This document shows positions 56,460 through 64,000 of a DNA stretch of 64,000 bases, one piece after another. How positions within the stretch are numbered: position 1 is the stretch's first letter; each line of letters starts with the position of its first letter. Both the position numbers and the translations under genes were made by a program. Under the pieces are notes generated by a model, which did not search any database, was not told the DNA's origin, and saw only the letters and a list, made by a program, of their open reading frames with translations. Origin of the DNA: Erodium maritimum (Eukaryota > Streptophyta > Magnoliopsida > Geraniales > Geraniaceae). The stretch covers positions 82,093,043 through 82,157,042 of the forward strand of contig OY997588.1 of assembly GCA_963921825.1 (NCBI GenBank). The letters are read 5' to 3'.

Positions 56460-59400
56460 ATAAGAAGGAGAAGAACAAGGGCTAGTCATCTTATCATTTG
56501 ACCAAGTATAAGTCATCTTGCATTTGAATTTGAATTCGAATTTCCTTGATTCTTATAACCAAGAGATCATGATAAGGTCTAATTGGAGTAGTATAAACAA
56601 AATTAGAAACATCATTTATAATTCATTCACTTTATCATTTAATATATGCCAAAAAGCTCTCATTGAGCGAAATCTCTTATATTCCTTTCTTGTCCTTATT
56701 GTGATTGTTTTTCAATTCGCTTCCATAAAGTGGTTAGGTTGATCATGAAGGCTTGTAAAGCTTGGGAAAGAGACTTGCGCAAGGCTGTGAGTTGCACGGA
56801 TCGAGTGGTCGGATACGGTCTCGTGACAAGTGGTATCAAAGCAATGTTTCGCAAGCAACAAGAATGTCTGATTTGGAGATCACGCATGAAGGGGACGCTA
56901 CCATGGGTTTGTCTAAGGTGAATAAAAAAGAGAGGAGTAAGTCTCGTGAACCTTCTTCTTGTGTTGTTGCATCTTCTTCTTCTTTGAAAACCAGAGTTTC
57001 TCTTTTGGAGGACCTTGTGAAGGAAGGGAAAGGAAGTTTGAGTACTTGGAGTCTTAGTGCATTGGACTTGGAGAACAGGATGAGCTGCTCGTGGATGAGA
57101 CTCAAGAAGATATAGAGTCTAGCCTTGAACTCGTGACTACTAGGATGGATGTTCTTGAGGCTGTAGTGAATTCTTTGCAAGATGAGCTGGAAATCTGCAA
57201 TAAAGCTTTGGTGAATGGAGGCTCTCCAAGTATTAAATTTCCTAGGCAAAGGCTTTTGCAGGTGCTCGTGTTGCCAGAGAGGTAGAAAACTTTCTATGGG
57301 GCATAGAGAATTATTTTGAGGTCATGAGAATCAGAGAGGACATAAGTAAGTTACAAACTATTTCTACTTATCTTGTTGATTCAGTGGTTTGTGGTGACTC
57401 AGAAGATGTGAAGATACCAAATCTTATGAGGATGACATCATTGAAACATGAGTGGAGTTCAGTCCTATAGTATTTTTAACTTGAAAATGTTGTGGATGAA
57501 GCAAGGGGAAGACTTTGTCGCATGACTCAGAAAGGTAGCATTGTAGAATATGTGTATGCCTTTCAGGAGATCAAGCTGGAGATACCAGACTCTATAGGGA
57601 AGGAGGTACTCTTCCAATTCAACGATGGATTGGCTAATTTGGTGCAGGCGGAGCTGTAGAGAGCCAATGTGACGTCACTATCTGAAGCAATCCGGGATGT
57701 AGATTTTTTAGTAGATTACATCAAGAAGGACAGAGCAACGGATGAAGGTGCCAAGAATGGGAAACCTTATCATAAGGTGGAGAAGCGAAAAGAATTTCAA
57801 ATGGAGAAACCCAATTTCAATGGCGAGAGGCCATCTAATCCGGGTAAATCCATTTCATTTCGTAAACTTTTGAAATGTAATTTCTGTGACGGACCTCATG
57901 TGATGAAGGAATGCCCGAGTAGGCCTAGTTTAAAGGCTATGGAAACCGTTCTAGAACAACCACAAGAGACAACCATGAGTTCTTTAATGCTCTTAAATGT
58001 CATGCAAGTGAAGAAAGGACGGACGAAGCGTAAAAGTTCCATGTATGTGGAGACCGAGGCGAATAGAGTCAAGATGAAGGCCTTAGTCGACAAAGGTGCT
58101 TCAGTCTTATTTGTGAGTATGGATGCAGCCAAGAGGATGGGGATCAAAGTACTCAAAGTGTGTTCGTACGTGAAGACGATGAACAAAGAATCGACCCTAG
58201 TGGAGGGCATTGCTCGAGGTGTTCACTTGAAAATAGTAACTTGGAGCGAGAAGGTAGACTTGTTAGTGATGAAGCTAGATGATTATGACTGTGATAGGGT
58301 AGGATTTCTTGGACCGTATATAAACCGTATTCATCCTACATACCAACATGATGTGGATCTTAGAGGGGACACCGTGAGAAATCTTGCTCGAGAGAAAACC
58401 ACAAGAGGTAAGATAATTTCAGTTATACAATTAAATTCTAATTTGAATAACTCTTATTCTTCTATCTTTCTTGGAGATATAAGGAGTGATGGGAAGAAGG
58501 AAGAAGTTCCAAACTTGGTGGGGAAGCTTTTGGACAAGCTCAAAGACATCCGGTCTAATGGGCTGCCCAAGAAGCTACCACCAAGGCATTATTATGTTCA
58601 TGTTAAGGAACTTGTACCAGAGGAGATCACGAGTTCTCATGCAAAAACCTTTCATTTGGACTTGTTGGGACTAATGGAGGAAAAATAACTTGTACCTAAA
58701 CCTGGTGGGGTGAAAACCAAAACGGATGTGGCCAAGAGGAAGGCCATCCGCAAGGTTAAACCATGCACCATGAGAGTACGTAGCTATTTGACGGAGGGAC
58801 GAGAAATTCTCAACAAAGGTGCGAAACAAGAGGATACATGTGTTGTTGAGTCTTTATCGACAACATTACGCGAAGGTAGATCCTTTGGGTCGGGCCAAGC
58901 TATTGGACGTTGAGATGGAAGACGCAACTTACATGACCCTTTAAAAGAGGACAATCTTGAAGGACGTGGAGTTGTGGAAGAAGTAGCGAAAGAGTGGTAT
59001 GCCAAGAATGACATCTGTAGTTCGTACTTGAAAGAGGCAACATTGTGACGAGTTCAAGAAGTTCATCATGGAGGTAAGATGCTCGTGTCAATTCAATCTA
59101 AATGTCATTATAAGCATCTTTCTTCTTATACCTTTCTTGGGGTCAAAATGGGTGACAAAGAGGTGAAGAAGAAAGAGAGAGTTCCCGATATGATATGGGA
59201 GCTTTTGGTCGAACTCAAAGGCACCCCGTTTTGTGAAGTTGTCCAAGAATCTCCCACTGAGGCATAAATCTTCTCAAGGCAAGAATATGGTGTCAATAGG
59301 ACTTACAAGTGGAGACTTATGGGGGCACGACCCATTGGGTAATACCAATACGAGTTTTGCCATGTAGAGCTCAACGGAGGACTACCACAAAGTGAATGGT

Positions 59401-59470
59401 AGCCGAGCATGGAGTGAAGGGAAGCCGAGCATTGGGACAATTGCTCGCTTTGGTGGGGTAGGATGTCACA
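56460..59470 (+). mobile_element. Gypsy-type retrotransposon remnant lacking polymerase
   Basis: A 5' LTR end (..CTCGTGACA at 56828) is followed by a primer site TGGTATCAAAGC (56831-56842), one change from tRNA-Met. Gag runs from about 56873 to 57660 with several stops, then the gag-protease frame. A diverged copy of the protease-RT linker reappears at about 59110-59267 (FLGVKMGDKEVKKKERVP; compare FLGDIRSDGKKEEVP near 58460), so the element contains an internal duplication or two merged copies. RT, RNase H and integrase are absent. LTR starts were not resolved. Confidence 0.65.
57669..58688 (+). pseudogene. Gypsy gag C-terminus and retropepsin fragment
   Basis: The 339-codon frame starts at a methionine inside gag. 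It has a zinc knuckle CNFCDGPHVMKEC (residues about 70-82) and a retropepsin-like domain with ALVDKGASVLFVS near residue 138. The flap-side motifs are weak. The catalytic triad is DKG instead of DTG/DSG, so protease activity is unlikely. After residue 270 it enters the linker that precedes RT in Gypsy elements (KELPKKLPPR-like: NGLPKKLPPRH) and stops at 58688, exactly where RT should begin. Upstream gag is interrupted by stops at about 57110 and 57470. Confidence 0.75.
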
Positions 59471-60794
59471 GATAAAAAGTTTACTCGATCCTAGGAACAT
59501 GCATTTCATGTGATGGCTACTTGGTTGAATCGGTCAAGGGAACATGCATGACATGTGATGGAAATTAAAAAGGGGAAAATGCCAGAAAACGACTATGGTG
59601 CGACTTCTAAGTACAAGACATAACTATTGAGTATGTTATCGACTATTCTACATAGTCCATAACAATAATTGTCAAAAAGTATAAATTTCTGTCAAGAAAA
59701 AAACGGGCCGTTAACAGAGCATGTTTAATGACCTAAATGCCCTCATATTTTGACTTAAGTCCAAACACTCATTTTCAGACAGACATTATCGATCCTCTCG
59801 ACTTCTTCGAACCTCTCGACTTCTCTCCTCTGTACTGAGCATCGTCATCGTCGTCGTTTCATCGCAGAGGAGTCATCAGAACCTTCAACGCTACTGAGGT
59901 AAGAACTTCTTCTGGTGTTTTCTGGTGTTGATTAAAAGGAAAAAGGTTAGTCATTATACATGTTAGGGTTTGGGTAGCAATGTCCGACTTGATGGTTTCT
60001 GTGTACTTGAGCTAGGGTTTGGGCCTGACCTGAAAAGGGTTTGAATGTTCTGTGTATACTCGAGCTAGGGTGTTAACTCGAGCTAGGGTGTTAACTTGAG
60101 CTAGGGTTTCAACTATCTGTGAAATTGAAAATAGGGGTTTTACTTTAAGGTTGTAGAATTGAGGTTATCAAAACTAAGGTTGTTAGGTTTGAGATTGAAA
60201 GTTGTTTGTATACTCGAGCTAGGGTTTCAAATTTCCAAGTTCTCTGAAATTGGAAATGGGGGTTTTAGTTGAATGTTGTCAAAACTAAGGTTGTTAGGTT
60301 TGAGGTTGAAAGTTCTGTGTGTTTACTTCTTCTAAAATGTTTTGTTGAACTGTGCATGTTAGGTTTTAGGTTGAATTGAGCTTGTTAAGTTTAAGAGTGT
60401 AGTTGTATTATGAATCCAAATTGATGAAACCTACTGACATACCTTCATCCAGCTGTATCTAAATGATAATGCATTGTGTAGCTGAAGTGTAAACAATAGA
60501 ACCTTAAAAAAACAATTTTGAAGTCAATTGTCTAAATTGGTTAATGTGTAGCTGTAGTTTAAACAATACAACAAAAATAAACAATTTTGAAGTGCATTGG
60601 GTTGAGATTGAGAATTGGGGGTAACTGGTTCATATTTGAAGCAGACAAATATGAACTTTTTGCTTCATATTACTTGACAGTTTGAAGTTGATTACCTACT
60701 GTTATTTGGGTATTGTAAATGAAGTATTTTGATTAATTGAAAAATGTGGATGGTCTGTGGATATGATGCTAATGTTGTAATTTCATTTTAATAG

Positions 60795-63700
60795 ATGGAA
60801 AAGAAAAGAAAACCAAGTCGAAATTTAATTGATGAGCCATCCGATGACGAGCTTATAGGTCAAGCTGAGATGTTTGATAAGGAGCTGATAGATGAGGAAT
60901 TGATTACTGATGAAGCAGACGATGTTGGAGCAGAAGACTTTGGGTATGACGGTGGCGATTTTGTAGCTGGCCCAGTAGTAGATGATGGTGGATCATCGAG
61001 TGACTCAGATTATGATCCACCATCAGAATTGGATCAGGATTCATCAGTTGAGGAGGATGAGTCATCAGAAGTAGATGGAGCGTCGAAATATGTGAATGAG
61101 GTAGCAGAAAATTGTGATCCAGAAGTGGATGAAGACCTGGCTTGTGAAGATTTCATTGAAGAAGATTTGATGGATTCAAGGTTGTGGGATACGAGGAGTT
61201 CCTTGAAAGATATCGATCTTCGATTGGGTGATAGGTTCATTAGTGCAGCGTGGTACCGGGTCGTCCTGTAGAACTACGCAGCGGAGAGGGGTTTTAATTA
61301 TGCTTATACTAGGAATCAGCATCTAGACGGTATTGGTGTTACTTGTGACAAAGGAGGATGCACATTTTACATATGGTGTGGGTTCAACAAGAAGAACAAG
61401 ATATACGCAATCAAGACCTTCCGACCTGAACACAGATGTCAGACCGAGCAAGGAGGACAAAATATCACTGCCCGGTCTCTAGCGTACAGGTAAATATCTC
61501 TAGTATAATGCAGTGTATTGTTAATAAGTTGTACCTCATGTCATACTGAATTTGTTACTGACACTGGTTTTTATTCAACTACTTTGCAGATATTATGAAG
61601 CTATCATAAATCAGAAGAAGGTCGATGTTGGGCAACTGTACTTGGACATTCTGAATGACCTTAGGATTGAAGTGGAGGTGGGAAAGCTGTATCGGATTGT
61701 CCGCGCTGTGGAGCACATCCATAATGAAGACGATGGGCTTCAATATGGTATGCTGGAATCGTATAGGGACTTGGTTCTTAGAACCAACCCGGATTCCAAG
61801 TTTACTATACTCACTCATGATGAAGATGGTGGACGGCAGTTCAAGCGTCTTTACATTCGATATGGAGCACAAAAAGCAGGCTTTGTGAAAGGATGTCGAC
61901 CGTTTGTAGGTCTTGACGGATGCCACATGAAAGCATATCATGGTGGCATAGTGTTAGCAGCTGTGGCAAGAGACGCCAACGATGGTATGTTCCCACTCGC
62001 CCTGGCAGTGGTTGAGCAAGAAACCATCGCAACCTGGACATGGTTTATGGAGCAGTTTTTTTGATGATTTTGGAACAGGGGAAGACATGGGATGGGTGTT
62101 CATGTCAGACAAGCAAAAGGTTAGTAATCCAATTTATTAATGTGTTGCTAAATTATTGTCACTTACTATGTTGATTAACAAGTTAGATTGTTTACATTTC
62201 CATAAATTAAATACTCAGGAACTTTATCATCAAAACCAGTAATTTATTAATTAATGTCTGTGACAAAGAATATATGCTCATTTTGTTTCTATCAATTGTA
62301 AACAAATTAAGTGAAAGAGTGAAAGGAGAAGTAATATATATGTACACATGCAAGAGTTGATGGTCATTAAAATAAAAGTTAGCAACAAAGTAATAAAAAG
62401 TCATTCAATTGTTTTCCCTTAAATAAACTAGAGATATGTTGTATTTGTATTATAAAAAGTTAGCAACAGTTCTAATTTAATAGTGCCACAAACATATGGT
62501 CTATTCTTTGAATCTAAGATGAATTAGTAGAAAATAGGTTGCAACTCATTATTATAAATAATAAGTTACTAACAAAAGGAACATTAATATTAGATAGTTA
62601 TGTAATTAGTTTTAGCTAGGTTCCTAATGTAGCTATGTTTCTAATTAGTTGTAGCTATGTTTGAAATTAGTTGTACATATGTTTCTAATTAGTTTTACCT
62701 ATGTTAGTAATTTAGGTAGGCTTCTAATCAGTATGACCTATGTTTCTAATTTGTTTTTTTTTATGATTACGCAGGGGTTGATGGATGTGTTTAGCCATCA
62801 CCCATCTGTTGAACACAGACACTGCATACGTCACCTGTATGAAAACTGGTTCAAGCTCTTCAAGTCACACGACCTCAAGCTACAGCTGTGGAAATGTTGT
62901 AGGGCCACCTCAACTGAAATGTTGGAGAGCAGTATGGAGGAGCTGAGGGGTATGAATGAGAGGGCCTATGAGTGGTTGCTGGAGAGACCACCACAAAATT
63001 GGTGTAAGACGTACTTCAACACCGCCGGCAAATGTGGAGCGCAAACTAATAACATTTGTGAGTCCTTTAACGCATGGATTGGGAAGGGGAGGGATAAGCC
63101 AATCTTGAGTTTTTTAGAGTTCTACCGGCACAAGTTGATGGACTGGTTTAACAAGAAGGGAAAGTTGGTTGGAACTGATGATGTTCTTATATGCCCTCGG
63201 ATCAAAGACAGGCTCGATGTAGTAATATCCAAGGCGAAGAAGTGCAAAGTACATCAGAGCAGTTCAGTGTTGTTCGAGATTGAGATGTACAAGGAGACCT
63301 ATGCTGTCAACATATACGAGGAAACCTGTACCTGTCTTGAATGGAAATTGACCGGCATTCCCTGCTTGCATGGTGCAGCAGCGTTGATGAAGGCAAGGAA
63401 AGAGGTGTATAAAGCTGTCAACCCCTACTACCTGACACCAGCTTTCCGTAATGCATACGCGGGTCAGATATTTCCTCTGGTTGGGATAGAGAGGTGTAGG
63501 AACATTGCCCTAGATGGACGGATACTACCTCCCCGGGTCCGTAAGCAACCTGGCAGGCCAAGGACATTGAGGAAGAAGGGTTGTATGGAGCGAGGACATT
63601 GTAGCACCCGCAAGAGCAGTCAATCAAGAAAAGGGGTTGTCCTTCATTGCAGTAGATGTCGAAATGAAGGACACAACATCCGTAGTTGCACCACTAAGGA

Positions 63701-63833
63701 CTACGGGTCGAACCCACCACCTGCAAAGAAGGGTAGGACAGGAGAAGGAAAAGGGCACCGTGTAGGGGAGAAGAGCGATGCTAAACTTGCTGAAGTACTT
63801 GACAGAAAAGGGCAGCTAGTCGAGCAAGGCTAG
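60795..63833 (+). pseudogene. MULE transposase, nearly intact (one stop, one frameshift)
   Basis: Exons 60795-61489, 61590-62119 and 62775-63833 use GT-AG junctions. The N-terminus is acidic (about residues 10-130). A MuDR-type zinc region follows (CDKGGCTFYIWC, then PEHRC). The MULE domain has GLDGCHMKAYHGG, and VFMSDKQK|GLMDVF spans exon 2 to 3; the DDE residues appear as Asp in LDGCH, Asp in SDKQK and Glu in NNICESFN. A SWIM finger (CTCLEWKLTGIPCLH) and a CCHC knuckle (CSRCRNEGHNIRSC) complete it. Defects are a TAG at 61269-61271, where neighbours suggest a CAG origin, and seven instead of six T at 62056-62062. Removing that one base from the count restores the exon phase exactly. Confidence 0.9.
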
Positions 63834-64000
63834 AGAAGGGTAGGGCTCTAACTAAAGTGTGGAAAAGTAGGCAACGAGGGGATGGGAACCCTATACATGC
63901 TGTTGATGATGCTGGTATTGGAGGTGATGGGGCCTCTGATGTTGTTGGAGATGCTGGTAGTAAGATGGGCAATTGTGGAGATAAAGAGGGCAGTAAGGGT
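63834..64000 (+). other. open frame after the transposase stop
   Basis: After TAG 63831-63833 a different frame stays open to the window end (EGRALTKVWKSRQRGDGNPIH, then Gly/Asp-rich). It may be a frameshifted C-terminal tail of the transposase or a further exon. Confidence 0.3.

Larger units (their letters stand above)
59573..64000 (+). mobile_element. autonomous-type MULE, 3' end beyond the window
   Basis: A Mutator-like terminal repeat begins GGGAAAATGCCAGAAAACGA at about 59573. The first 190 bp are AT-rich with sparse G, as in other plant MULE ends. A spliced transposase follows. The right terminal repeat and 9-bp duplication lie outside. A 5' UTR intron is suggested by ACTGAG|GTAAGAA near 59899 and TTTTAATAG just before the ATG at 60795. 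ACTCGAGCTAGGGT-type units repeat within it (60058-60110, 60212). Its family differs from the Pack-MULE at 43223. Confidence 0.8.

Noticed and set aside
60795-61271. A separate acidic 158-residue gene
   Set aside because: The frame continues beyond the TAG with MuDR-type zinc residues and a splice donor, so it is exon 1 of the MULE transposase.

Overview
The window is nuclear DNA from a flowering plant, most likely a eudicot. It has spliced genes with GT-AG introns, Copia and Gypsy LTR retrotransposons primed by plant initiator-tRNA-Met-type sites, L1-type LINEs with DUF4283 and zinc-knuckle ORF1, PIF/Harbinger, hAT (DUF659) and Mutator-like DNA transposons, and AT-rich intergenic sequence. 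No bacterial, organellar or RNA genes were recognised. The species cannot be read from the sequence.

Only two host genes can be supported, and they converge. The first is a five-exon gene (36100-42222, +) for a PLP-dependent cysteine-synthase-like enzyme with an N-terminal hydrophobic anchor. The second is a three-exon gene (52144-50174, -) for a 144-residue protein of unknown function. A 6.8-kb Copia element separates their 3' ends.

The rest is nested transposon sequence. 1-10440: LINE remnants; one LINE (2876-8723, -) carries a Harbinger element (5107-8674), and that carries a solo Copia LTR (5892-7567). 10446-19385: a very young full-length Copia (Copia-1, -) of the same family as the solo LTR; its LTRs look identical and its polyprotein is broken only by two TAG codons. 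19655-22189: a 2.5-kb solo LTR of another family. 22690-26700: a decayed LINE and the 5' end of a Gypsy element. 27060-35270: a hAT remnant split by Copia-2 (27376-34634, -), whose LTRs are young but whose coding region is wrecked. 35338-42222: gene 1, with an inverted-repeat element in intron 2 and an internally deleted LINE in intron 4. 42798-49614: Copia-3 (+), lacking integrase and carrying a Pack-MULE with a 3-hydroxyisobutyrate-dehydrogenase-like gene fragment. 50174-52350: gene 2. 52700-56400: tandem repeats and LINE debris. 56460-59470: Gypsy gag-protease remnant. 59573-64000: an autonomous-type MULE running off the window edge.

Element borders were set by matching target-site duplications: 3 bp for Harbinger, 5 bp for LTR elements, 9 bp for the MULE, and 14-16 bp for the non-LTR insertions.

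The most unusual signal is in the leaders between primer site and gag of all three Copia elements. Each leader holds an array of short hairpins with its own loop (CCA; GTWGT; mostly TTCG-like). In each array the stem bases differ between copies in a way that keeps pairing.
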